This document shows positions 27,901-36,441 of a stretch of 64,000 nt of DNA, one piece after another. The position numbers were made by a program, and so were the translations under genes. Source of the stretch: a filamentous cyanobacterium ESFC-1 (GTDB lineage Bacteria; Cyanobacteriota; Cyanobacteriia; Cyanobacteriales; Spirulinaceae). The notes under the pieces are model-generated. The model was not told the DNA's origin and made no database searches. It saw only the letters and a program-made list of their open reading frames with translations. The stretch is from positions 3,154,744 to 3,218,743 of the forward strand of contig KB904821.1 of assembly GCA_000380225.1 (NCBI GenBank), read 5' to 3'. Position 1 is the first letter of the stretch, and every line of letters begins with the position of its first letter.

Positions 27901-28317
27901 ATGGCAAGAGATATATTTCACCAACAAGTTAAAAATGCGTTAGTCAAAGCTGGATGGAATATTACCCACGATCCCTTAACAATTCGGATTAGTGAAGCTG
28001 TTAAACTACAAATTGATTTGGCAGCAGAAAGTACGATCGCTGCCGAAAGAGATTCTGAAAAAATTGCTGTAGAAATTAAAAGCTTTATTAGCGACTCAGA
28101 TATTAGTGCTTTTCATACTGCATTAGGACAATATCTGAATTATTGTCAAGCTCTGGAAGAATACGAACCCGATCGCATTGTTTATTTAGCTGTTCCTGTA
28201 GAAACTTATCAAGATTTTTTCCAACTTTCCTTTATTCAACGTTCTCTTAAACGTTTCCAAGTTAAGCTAATAATTTATAATCCTAGACAAGAGGAAATTG
28301 AGCAATGGATAAAGTAG
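27901..28317 (+). CDS. xisH: XisH-family protein
   Basis: 138 aa if started at ATG 27901 (MARDIFHQQVKNALVKAGWNITHDPLTIRI), the family's usual N-terminus. A longer in-frame start at 27835 adds 22 unlike residues. XisH was defined as a control factor for excision of the Nostoc fdxN element, but most genomes carry it as a solo pair with XisI. The fold resembles PD-(D/E)XK nucleases, here with VQID..AE and EKIAVEIKSF as candidate metal-binding parts. It overlaps xisI by 13 bp. No fdxN or recombinase gene is nearby. Confidence 0.88.
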   Translation: MARDIFHQQVKNALVKAGWNITHDPLTIRISEAVKLQIDLAAESTIAAERDSEKIAVEIKSFISDSDISAFHTALGQYLNYCQALEEYEPDRIVYLAVPVETYQDFFQLSFIQRSLKRFQVKLIIYNPRQEEIEQWIK

Positions 28318-28640
28318 AACAGTATCGACAATTTGTCAAACAAATTTTGACCGAACACGCCGAAATTTCTAACTCTACGGATACCGTTAAAGCAGAATTA
28401 ATATTCGATACAGAACGCGATCATTATCAACTGTCTTATGTGGGTTGGCAGGGGGATAAGCGAGTTTTTGGCCCGGTGCTACACTTTGATATTGAGGATG
28501 GCAAAATCTGGATTCAGTATAACGGGACAGAGGATTCGGTAGCCCAGAGATTAGTAGAAATGGGTGTCCCCACGACCGATATTGTGATTGGTTTTCACTC
28601 GGCGTTTAAACGCCAGTTTACCCGTTATGCGGTGAATTAG
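28305..28640 (+). CDS. xisI: XisI-family protein
   Basis: 111 aa, complete: MDKVEQYRQFVKQILTEHAE, QLSYVGWQGDKRVFGPVLHFDIEDGKIWIQYNGTED, and the C-terminal GFHSAFKRQFTRYAVN. It is the partner of XisH and is translated from a start inside the last codons of xisH. The molecular function is unknown; the tight pairing resembles a toxin-antitoxin or nuclease-inhibitor pair. Confidence 0.92.
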   Translation: MDKVEQYRQFVKQILTEHAEISNSTDTVKAELIFDTERDHYQLSYVGWQGDKRVFGPVLHFDIEDGKIWIQYNGTEDSVAQRLVEMGVPTTDIVIGFHSAFKRQFTRYAVN

Positions 28641-28767
28641 AAACGCGATCGCGCCCCACCTTCCCCATCACCAACAACTGTAGCATTCAAGGATGCAGGC
28701 GGTAGAGATACAATCTTCGGTAAGATTAGTAGAATAAACGCACACCTTACGCCCCGCAGCAGTTACC

Positions 28768-31647
28768 GTGACAGAGCAAAAGAGTTACAAAGAAACCGTT
28801 AACTTGCCCCAAACTAAATTTAGTATGCGGGCAAACGCCGTCCAGCGCGAACCGGAATTACAGCGTTTTTGGCAAGAAAAGCAAATTTATGAGCGACTGT
28901 CCCAGGATAACCCCGGAGATGTCTTTATTCTGCACGATGGGCCGCCTTATGCCAATGGTTCGCTACATACGGGTCATGCCCTCAACAAGATTCTCAAAGA
29001 TATTATTAATAAATACCAGTTGTTGCGCGATCGCAAGGTGCGCTATGTACCGGGGTGGGATTGTCACGGCTTACCGATTGAACTGAAGGTATTACAAAGC
29101 TTAAAGAGTAAGGACAAAGAAAACCTAACTCCCCTTAAAATTCGCTACAAAGCCCGCGATTTCGCCCTGAAAACCATGAAAGAGCAAAGCAAGGGTTTTC
29201 AACGTTATGGCGTGTGGGGAGATTGGGAAAATCCTTATTTAACCCTAAAACCCGAGTACGAAGCGGCACAAATTGGCGTATTTGGTCAAATGGTGCTGAA
29301 GGGCTACATTTATCGCGGTCTTAAGGCGGTTCACTGGAGTCCGAGTTCCCAGACGGCTTTGGCTGAAGCAGAATTAGAGTATCCTGAAGGACACACTTCT
29401 CGCAGTATCTATGCGGCGTTTAAGCTGGTGAAGCCGTCTGCGGCAGTTGAGGCTTTATTGCAGCCTTATGGGGATAAATTGGGGGTTGCGATTTGGACAA
29501 CCACACCCTGGACGATTCCGGGGAATTTAGCCGTGGCGGTGAATGCCGATTTGACTTATGCTGTGGTGGAAGTGGCTGAGTCTGACGCAAGTTTGCAATA
29601 CTTAATCGTTGCGGTCGATTTAGTAGAACGCCTCGCGGAAAAACTTGGCAAAACTCTGACAGTCAAAGCCAGCATCCCAGGAAAAGACCTCGAAGGAACG
29701 ACTTACAAACATCCCCTGTTTGACCGAGAAAGCCAAATCGTCATCGGTGGCGATTATATCACCACCGAATCCGGTACGGGCTTGGTTCATACAGCCCCCG
29801 GTCACGGTCAAGAAGATTTTATCGTGGGTCAGCGTTACGGTTTGCCGATTTTGTCCCCGGTGGATGCGAAAGGGAATTTTACCGACGAAGCAGGGGAATT
29901 TGCGGGCTTAAATGTCCTGAATGGCGGTAATGAAGCGATTATCACGGCTCTAACTGATGCGAAATCCCTCTTACTTGAAGAAGCTTACGCGCACAAGTAT
30001 CCTTACGATTGGCGGACGAAAAAACCGACGATTTTCCGGGCTACGGAACAATGGTTTGCTTCCGTTGAAGGTTTCCGAGATGAAGCCCTCAAAGCGATTG
30101 AGGAAGTGCAGTGGATTCCAGCCCAAGGGGAAAACCGCATCACGGCAATGGTGCAAGATCGTTCCGATTGGTGTATCTCTCGTCAACGGAGTTGGGGGGT
30201 TCCCATCCCGGTATTTTACGATGAGGAAACCAATGAACCCCTGTTGAATGAGGAGACAATCAACCATATTCAAGGGATTATTGCCCAAAAAGGCTCGGAT
30301 GCTTGGTGGCAGATGCCAGTTCAGGAGTTATTGCCCGAAAGCTACCGTAACAATGGCCGCAGCTATCGCAAAGGGACGGATACGATGGATGTGTGGTTTG
30401 ATTCTGGGTCATCTTGGGCTGCGGTGGCTAAACAGCGCGAGGAGTTGCGATATCCCGCCGATATTTACCTGGAAGGGTCTGACCAACATCGGGGCTGGTT
30501 TCAGTCGAGTTTGCTCACCAGTGTAGCGGCTAATGGGATTGCGCCTTATAAAACGGTTCTGACTCATGGCTTTGTGCTGGATGAAAATGGCTTCAAAATG
30601 AGTAAGTCTCTGGGGAATGTGGTAGACCCCACAATTGTCATTAACGGTGGCAAGAATCAAAAGCAAGACCCCGCTTATGGGGCGGATGTGTTGCGGTTGT
30701 GGGTGTCGTCGGTGGATTATTCCTCGGATGTGCGCTTGGGGAAAACGGTTCTCAAGCAGATGATCGATGTTCGCAATAAAATTCGCAATACGGCTCGTTT
30801 TCTGTTGGGAAATCTGCATGATTTTGACCCCCAAAAGGATGCTGTGGCTTATGCAGATTTACCGGAACTGGATCGCTATATGTTGCACCGTATGACGGAG
30901 GTGTTTGCGGAGGTGACGGAGGCGTTTGAGAGTTATCAATTCTTCCGCTTTTTCCAAACGGTACAGAATTTCTGTGTGGTGGATTTGTCGAACTTCTACC
31001 TGGATATTGCGAAGGATCGCCTTTATATTTCGGCGTTGGATTCTTCTCGTCGTCGCAGTTGTCAAACGGTACTCGCGATCGCCCTGGAGAATTTAGCAGT
31101 CGCGATCGCGCCAGTTCTGTGTCATACTGCCGAGGATATCTGGCAATTTCTACCCTATGACAGCCCTCACACCTCTGTATTCCAGGCGGGTTGGGTGAAA
31201 ATGAAGTCTGAGTGGGAAAACCCGGAACTGGCGGCTTCTTGGGCATCTCTGCGCGAGCTTCGCACCGAGGTAAATCAGGTGATGGAACAAGCCAGGGCTG
31301 CGAAGGCGATCGGTTCTTCTCTGGATGCGAAGGTGTTGCTGTATGTCGCGGATGCGGATTTGCAAGCCCGTCTGCAAGCCATGAACCCGGATGAGAGTTT
31401 GGGAGATACCCGCGTGGATGCGCTGCGCTATCTTTTCCTTGCGTCGCAGGTGGAGTTAGTCGATTCTGCTGATGCGGTGAAGGATGCAGAACATAAAATG
31501 ATGAGTGACGATCTCGCCATTGGTATTGTGAAAGCTGATGGGGAGAAGTGCGATCGCTGTTGGAATTATTCTACTCAAGTGGGTAGTTTCTCTGACGATC
31601 CGACGATTTGCGAACGGTGCGTGAGTGCTTTGTCTGGGGAGTTTTAA
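28768..31647 (+). CDS. ileS: IleS, isoleucyl-tRNA synthetase
   Basis: 959 aa class I aminoacyl-tRNA synthetase charging tRNA-Ile. It has the HIGH motif as HTGH (residues 67-70), the KMSKS motif (610-614), an editing domain between them, and a C-terminal zinc finger (CDRCWNYSTQVGSFSDDPTICERC). The start is GTG at 28768, fixed by the family N-terminus (SYKETVNLPQTKFSMRANA). A family E hairpin follows its stop codon with no gap. Confidence 0.97.
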   Translation: MTEQKSYKETVNLPQTKFSMRANAVQREPELQRFWQEKQIYERLSQDNPGDVFILHDGPPYANGSLHTGHALNKILKDIINKYQLLRDRKVRYVPGWDCHGLPIELKVLQSLKSKDKENLTPLKIRYKARDFALKTMKEQSKGFQRYGVWGDWENPYLTLKPEYEAAQIGVFGQMVLKGYIYRGLKAVHWSPSSQTALAEAELEYPEGHTSRSIYAAFKLVKPSAAVEALLQPYGDKLGVAIWTTTPWTIPGNLAVAVNADLTYAVVEVAESDASLQYLIVAVDLVERLAEKLGKTLTVKASIPGKDLEGTTYKHPLFDRESQIVIGGDYITTESGTGLVHTAPGHGQEDFIVGQRYGLPILSPVDAKGNFTDEAGEFAGLNVLNGGNEAIITALTDAKSLLLEEAYAHKYPYDWRTKKPTIFRATEQWFASVEGFRDEALKAIEEVQWIPAQGENRITAMVQDRSDWCISRQRSWGVPIPVFYDEETNEPLLNEETINHIQGIIAQKGSDAWWQMPVQELLPESYRNNGRSYRKGTDTMDVWFDSGSSWAAVAKQREELRYPADIYLEGSDQHRGWFQSSLLTSVAANGIAPYKTVLTHGFVLDENGFKMSKSLGNVVDPTIVINGGKNQKQDPAYGADVLRLWVSSVDYSSDVRLGKTVLKQMIDVRNKIRNTARFLLGNLHDFDPQKDAVAYADLPELDRYMLHRMTEVFAEVTEAFESYQFFRFFQTVQNFCVVDLSNFYLDIAKDRLYISALDSSRRRSCQTVLAIALENLAVAIAPVLCHTAEDIWQFLPYDSPHTSVFQAGWVKMKSEWENPELAASWASLRELRTEVNQVMEQARAAKAIGSSLDAKVLLYVADADLQARLQAMNPDESLGDTRVDALRYLFLASQVELVDSADAVKDAEHKMMSDDLAIGIVKADGEKCDRCWNYSTQVGSFSDDPTICERCVSALSGEF

Positions 31648-31683
31648 GCCCTCACCCCAAACCCCTCTCCCACGGGAGAGGGG
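31648..31683. terminator. Repeat family E hairpin acting as probable ileS terminator
   Basis: Begins at the base after the ileS stop. GCCCTCACCCCAAA leads into a perfect stem CCCCTCTCCC-AC-GGGAGAGGGG (31662-31683), followed by CTTATTTTTT. The hairpin plus U-run fits intrinsic termination. Confidence 0.75.
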
Positions 31684-31718
31684 CTTATTTTTTAGCAGTT
31701 TTTGGAAGTCTGTCAACA

Positions 31719-32318
31719 ATGGAAACTGTAACTCGCAAGCGATTTACCCGTGAAGATTATCATCGTCTGGGCGATTTGGGTTTCTTCGCACCCGATGAGC
31801 GAGTTGAGTTAATTCGGGGGGATATCGTCAATCAAGCGCGTAGAACTCCCCAACATTGCTTTTATACCCATCAATTACTTGAATCTTTAATTTTTCGCCT
31901 TCATCGTCGGGTTTGCTTGCGAGTTCACGAACCGATTATTTTATCTCACAATAGCGAACCAGAACCGGATATTGTGCTTGCTCGTTTGCGAAAAGATGAT
32001 TATTTGGAGTCGCATCCTCAACCGCAAGATATTATTTTAGTTATCGAGATATCTGATTCTACTTTAGAGCGCGATCGCGACATCAAACTGCCTCTTTATG
32101 CTGAAAGTAATATTAGCAATTACTGGATTTTGAATATACGCGTGCCGCTACGCGGATCCCCGTGGGATCGCATTCTCGAAGTCTACAGCGAACCCTATCA
32201 CAACCAAAGCAACGGCGAATACAATTACCGCAACAAGCGCATTATTTTGGCGAACGAAAGTGTGACTTTGCCGCAATTTCCTGAAGTTGCTTTAGATTTA
32301 GAATCGATTTTTGTTTAG
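31719..32318 (+). CDS. Uma2-family putative endonuclease (DUF820)
   Basis: 199 aa from ATG 31719 (METVTRKRFTREDYHRLGDLGFF). An upstream in-frame extension to 31608 runs through ileS and the repeat and is not real. The PD-(D/E)XK-like core is present: ERVELIRGDIV, SEPEPDIVLAR, DIILVIEISDSTLERD, KLPLYAESNISNYWI. Residues about 141-149 (RVPLRGSPW) interrupt the usual transition YWILNI-DRILEVY and match a dispersed palindrome, so the gene carries an in-frame repeat insertion. Uma2 proteins are very abundant in cyanobacteria; the biological role is uncertain. Confidence 0.88.
   Translation: METVTRKRFTREDYHRLGDLGFFAPDERVELIRGDIVNQARRTPQHCFYTHQLLESLIFRLHRRVCLRVHEPIILSHNSEPEPDIVLARLRKDDYLESHPQPQDIILVIEISDSTLERDRDIKLPLYAESNISNYWILNIRVPLRGSPWDRILEVYSEPYHNQSNGEYNYRNKRIILANESVTLPQFPEVALDLESIFV
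32139..32168. repeat. Palindromic element inserted in the Uma2 coding sequence
   Basis: CGCGTGCCGCTACGCGGATC with the following CCCGTGGGATCGC. Its first half matches the element at 6557-6597 upstream of msrP. It adds about 27-30 bp and keeps the reading frame. Confidence 0.65.
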
Positions 32319-32347
32319 GATACGATTAACGTAAAACTCCCTCACTC

Positions 32348-35300
32348 ATGGCTAAACGCTCTCTCAAACCCCTTTTTCACGGTAAAACATTAAATCTAGC
32401 TATCGCTCGTTTTCACTTCCCGAATGACCTCGAAAAGCGCCATCAAATTGTGATGAATTGGGTGGATTTGTTGCAAGGTGGGAAACTCATTGCCATGAAT
32501 GAGGTATCTCTCCACGGGCAGTTTTTGGGGGAGATATTTCAGGCAGTTTTGGGCTATCAACCCGTAACAAAAAGCGAAATTTGGGAGATTTATGCCGAAA
32601 CCTCGATTAGTGATGGTGGGGGGTCAGCCGATGCCGCTTTGGGCTTTTTTACCGCAGTTGCAGGCAAGAAAAACCAGAAAAAGTTAGAAGGCAAAATTGT
32701 CGCACCCATTGAATTAAAAGGGGCAAAAAACAACTTAGATAAAGTAACTCCTGGTCGTAAAGAGTCGGCGGTTGACCAGGGTTGGCGTTATGCTAATTAT
32801 ACACCGGATTGTCGCTGGATTATTGTTTCTAATTATCAAGAAATCCGCTTATATCAAACCAGTAAAACTCCGGCTTATGGAGAAGTCTTTTATCTCGAAG
32901 ATTTAGCCGATATTGAAAGATTTAAACGCTTTTATTTTCTGCTGTGTCGCGACAACTTTCTACCCAAAAGTCTCAAATCTCGTAAACCTGCACTCATTGA
33001 GCAACTGCTGAGTCAATCCAATGAAGCCGAAGAAGCCATTACTCAGCAACTCTACAGCGAATATAAACAAGTCCGTTTAAATTTAGCCAAACATTTCCAC
33101 AATACTGCTCCTGATAATATACCCGATACTCTCTTAATCGAAAAAGCCCAGAAAACCCTTGACCGTTTGCTATTCATCGCTTTTTGTGAAGACAAGCAAC
33201 TCCTTCCCCACCAAACCATTAAAAAAGCCCACGATTACCAAGACCCCTATAATCCTCGGTCAATTTGGGACAATTATAAAGCCGTTTTTCGGTCAGTGGA
33301 TGAGGGAAATGAAATATTAGGAATTCCCGGTTATAACGGGGGTTTATTTAAGCCAGATTCCCTGCTGGATGAAGTGTTGCAGGTGTCGGATGTTATTTGT
33401 TCGCAGCTTTGTCAACTCAGCCGCTTTGATTTTGATACGGAAGTTTCTGTTGATATTTTGGGACGGATTTTTGAACAATCGGTTACAGATTTAGAAGAAT
33501 TGCGAGCCTTAGCCACCGGGGAACAGTACGACCGCAAGCAAGGAAAGCGCAAGAAACAAGGCGTATTTTATACCCCGGCTTTTATTACCCAATACATTGC
33601 TCAAGTCGCTTTGGGGGGATATCTAGAACAAAAAGAAGCCCAACTGCGAACCGAATTTGAACTGGATAAAATCTCGAAACGAGCGACCAAAAAGCAAAAA
33701 GACGCTGAAATTAAATTCTGGGAAGCCTATCGAGACACAGTTTTACGCAATACTCGCATTGTAGACCCTGCTTGCGGTTCGGGGGCATTTCTGATTGCGG
33801 CGTTTGATTTGTTGCTGTACGAATATGAGCGAGTTAATACAGCTTTGCGGGAGTTAAAAGGCGGTCAACTCAGTGTTTTTGATTTGAATAAAACCATTTT
33901 GAATCATAATCTCTACGGGGTGGATTTATCTCCGGAATCTGTGGAGATTACTAAGCTTTCTTTGTGGCTGAAAACGGCTGAACCGGGGAAACCGTTAACT
34001 TATCTCGATGATAATATCAAATGCGGTAATTCGATTATTGCAGATAAAAGTTATGATGATTTGGCTTTCGATTGGGAAGCGGTTTTCTCGGATGTTTTTG
34101 CGGATGGGGGGTTTGATGTGGTTTTGGGAAATCCCCCTTATGTACGACAAGAATTGTTATCCCCATTCAAGCCTTATTTAGAAGACCATTATCAATGTTA
34201 TGACGGAGTGGCTGACCTTTATACCTACTTTTATGAGAAGGGGGTCAATATTCTCAAACCTAACGGCATTTTAGCTTATATTGTCACGAACAAATGGCTG
34301 AGAGCAGGGTATGGAGAAGCGTTACGAAAGTTTTTCAGCGAGAATAGTATTTTTGAGCAAATTGTGGATTTTGGTCACGCACCGATTTTTCAGGATGCAG
34401 ATACTTTTCCTTGTATTATTTCTCTGCGGAAACCCGAAAGCGAGTCATCGGAAACGCAACAAGAGTCTGATGATTCGGTGTGGGTTTGTCCTGTTCCTCG
34501 CGAGGATTTAGCGGATATTAATTTAACGCAATATGTGGAAAATGAGGGCTATTCTGTCCCTTGGGAAAGGTTTACTCATGAGGCTTGGAGTCTGGAACCT
34601 CCTGCGGTGGATGATTTGATGGCTAAGATTAAGTCGGTGGGAGTTCCTTTGAGGGAATTTACAGGGGTTAGGCCGTATCGTGGTATCACAACGGGTTTTA
34701 ATCAAGCTTTTTTGATTGATGATGAAACTCGCAATAATTTAGTAAAAGCTGACCCAAAATCGGCTGAAATCATTAAGCCTTATTTGCGAGGACAGGATAT
34801 TAAACGCTGGAGTCCTGAATGGCAGAATTTATGGATTATTCTATTAAAATCGAGCAGTGATTATAAATGGGCTTGGAGTCAATCAGATAACGCTGAAAAT
34901 GCAGAACATATATTTAACAAAAATTTTCCAGCTTTATATAAGCATTTCAAACCCTTGGAAAATAGATTGCGAAAACGCCAAGACAAAGGAAAGTATTGGT
35001 GGGAACTTCGTCCTTGCTCATTTTATAATATTTTTGACAATCCACTAATTTTTTATCAGCAAATTCAATTTCATCCTTACTTCTCATTCACAAATACTGG
35101 AAGATTCTCTAATAACAAAGTATCTCTAATTCCCAAAGATGATCTTTATTTAATTGCAGTTTTAAACTCACCTTTAATGTGGTGGCATAACTGGCGTTAT
35201 CTACCTCACATGAAAGATGATGCACTAGCTACTGTTGGGTATTGTATTGAAACTCTCCCAATCGCACCACCAAGCGACGAAATCCGCAATCAAATCGAAC

Positions 35301-35683
35301 CCCTGGTAAGTCGCTTAATTGAAATTACCAAAACCAACCAAGAAGCCAAACAAGAAATCCTTGACTGGCTGCGAATTGAACAAAACATAGAAAAACTCGG
35401 TCGCAAACTCGAAGACTTCGCAAATCTCGACTGCGAAACCTTCATCAAAGAAGTGAAAAAACGCCGTCCCAAAGGTTCAGATTTCAGCCCCAAACGTCTC
35501 AAAGAAGTCCGCACCGCTTACAACGACTATGCCCCCGCAATGCAAGCCCGTCAAGGGGAAGCTTTGCACCTCGAACAGCAACTTTCCGATTTAGTCAATC
35601 AAGCTTATGGGTTAACCCCCGAAGAAATAGACTTGATGTGGCGCACAGCACCCCCTAGAATGCCTATAAACCGTCCTGAATAA
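32348..35683 (+). CDS. Type IIG restriction-modification enzyme (Eco57I-like)
   Basis: 1111 aa fusion of nuclease, N6-adenine methyltransferase and specificity region. The N-terminal part has a candidate PD-(D/E)XK motif (APIELKG). The methyltransferase has the SAM-binding motif DPACGSGAFLIAAFD (from residue 473) and the catalytic NPPY (595-598, after FDVVLGNPPYVRQ). The C-terminal TaqI-like specificity region spans about 780-1000 (RPYRGITTGFNQAFLID, YLRGQDIKRW, FYQQIQFHPYF). One polypeptide would cut and methylate the same recognition site. It may act as an anti-phage defence protein. It is complete and in frame, 29 bp after Uma2. Confidence 0.9.
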   Translation: MAKRSLKPLFHGKTLNLAIARFHFPNDLEKRHQIVMNWVDLLQGGKLIAMNEVSLHGQFLGEIFQAVLGYQPVTKSEIWEIYAETSISDGGGSADAALGFFTAVAGKKNQKKLEGKIVAPIELKGAKNNLDKVTPGRKESAVDQGWRYANYTPDCRWIIVSNYQEIRLYQTSKTPAYGEVFYLEDLADIERFKRFYFLLCRDNFLPKSLKSRKPALIEQLLSQSNEAEEAITQQLYSEYKQVRLNLAKHFHNTAPDNIPDTLLIEKAQKTLDRLLFIAFCEDKQLLPHQTIKKAHDYQDPYNPRSIWDNYKAVFRSVDEGNEILGIPGYNGGLFKPDSLLDEVLQVSDVICSQLCQLSRFDFDTEVSVDILGRIFEQSVTDLEELRALATGEQYDRKQGKRKKQGVFYTPAFITQYIAQVALGGYLEQKEAQLRTEFELDKISKRATKKQKDAEIKFWEAYRDTVLRNTRIVDPACGSGAFLIAAFDLLLYEYERVNTALRELKGGQLSVFDLNKTILNHNLYGVDLSPESVEITKLSLWLKTAEPGKPLTYLDDNIKCGNSIIADKSYDDLAFDWEAVFSDVFADGGFDVVLGNPPYVRQELLSPFKPYLEDHYQCYDGVADLYTYFYEKGVNILKPNGILAYIVTNKWLRAGYGEALRKFFSENSIFEQIVDFGHAPIFQDADTFPCIISLRKPESESSETQQESDDSVWVCPVPREDLADINLTQYVENEGYSVPWERFTHEAWSLEPPAVDDLMAKIKSVGVPLREFTGVRPYRGITTGFNQAFLIDDETRNNLVKADPKSAEIIKPYLRGQDIKRWSPEWQNLWIILLKSSSDYKWAWSQSDNAENAEHIFNKNFPALYKHFKPLENRLRKRQDKGKYWWELRPCSFYNIFDNPLIFYQQIQFHPYFSFTNTGRFSNNKVSLIPKDDLYLIAVLNSPLMWWHNWRYLPHMKDDALATVGYCIETLPIAPPSDEIRNQIEPLVSRLIEITKTNQEAKQEILDWLRIEQNIEKLGRKLEDFANLDCETFIKEVKKRRPKGSDFSPKRLKEVRTAYNDYAPAMQARQGEALHLEQQLSDLVNQAYGLTPEEIDLMWRTAPPRMPINRPE

Positions 35684-35735
35684 TTTTTATATTAGCCCTT
35701 TCCTAATATTGCTATAACCTTCCCTCTTATGAAAT

Positions 35736-36089
35736 TTAAGTCTCTAAATCTTCGTCGCTCAATATGAGTTCTACCGTGGTTTTGAGCGGACTAAGTTGGG
35801 TTTGAGTAATGTTCCAGACAATTTTAGGATTAATGTAAAAATAGGTATGGGCAATAATATCTCGAAGTCCTGCCATTTTTTTCCATTCTATTTGCGAATA
35901 TTTCAACCGCAGTGATTCGGAAATTTGTTTCGTTGCTTCTCCAATAATTAATAAATTATGAATCACAGCATCTAGAGTTTTGTCATCTTCACAAAATTCA
36001 TCGTAAGTGAGGCTTGCTGTATATCTTTGAATCTTCTCGATGCTGTTAAGAATATCGCCCAGATAAAGGTTAAGGTTACGCGACATCAA
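35736..36089 (-). CDS. hepT: HepT-like toxin (DUF86)
   Basis: 117 aa HEPN-fold toxin. The family motif R-x4-H-x-Y is present as Arg76, His81, Tyr83 in GLRDIIAHTYFY. Known HepT proteins are ribonucleases silenced by the paired MntA, which AMPylates the Tyr of this motif. The first or second Met may be the start. It overlaps mntA by 14 bp. Confidence 0.9.
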   Translation of the reverse strand: MMSRNLNLYLGDILNSIEKIQRYTASLTYDEFCEDDKTLDAVIHNLLIIGEATKQISESLRLKYSQIEWKKMAGLRDIIAHTYFYINPKIVWNITQTQLSPLKTTVELILSDEDLET

Positions 36090-36396
36090 TAGCTTCGTTA
36101 ATAACAGTTTCTTTAATTTGGGGTTTGAGGTCGGTTTTAATGACCAAATCTACTTTTTTATTAAACAAGTCTTCGAGGAAGAATTTTAAATCCATATAGT
36201 CATCAAACGTGATTTCTTCAAATTCCACCAGGAAATCGAGGTCACTGTCTGTGGTGGCTTGATTACGAGCAACAGAACCAAATAAAGCCAGAGATTTGAC
36301 CCTAAACTGGTTGAGAGTATTTTGGTGTTTTTTCAGGGTCGATATAACAATTTCGCGGTTGATAGTGGGTGGGTTAGTTTGATTGACCATAAGCAA
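36076..36396 (-). CDS. mntA: MntA-like nucleotidyltransferase antitoxin
   Basis: 106 aa minimal nucleotidyltransferase with the GS-x10-DxD signature: Gly40-Ser41, then Asp52 and Asp54 (GSVARNQATTDSDLDFLVEF). It is the antitoxin for the downstream HepT, acting by polyadenylylation of the toxin in the type VII scheme. Met3 (MVNQTNPP) is a likely alternative start. Confidence 0.9.
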   Translation of the reverse strand: MLMVNQTNPPTINREIVISTLKKHQNTLNQFRVKSLALFGSVARNQATTDSDLDFLVEFEEITFDDYMDLKFFLEDLFNKKVDLVIKTDLKPQIKETVINEAIDVA

Positions 36397-36441
36397 ATAT
36401 TAAGAGGGCGCAAGCGCATACGCCCGTAATGCTGGCAACTT

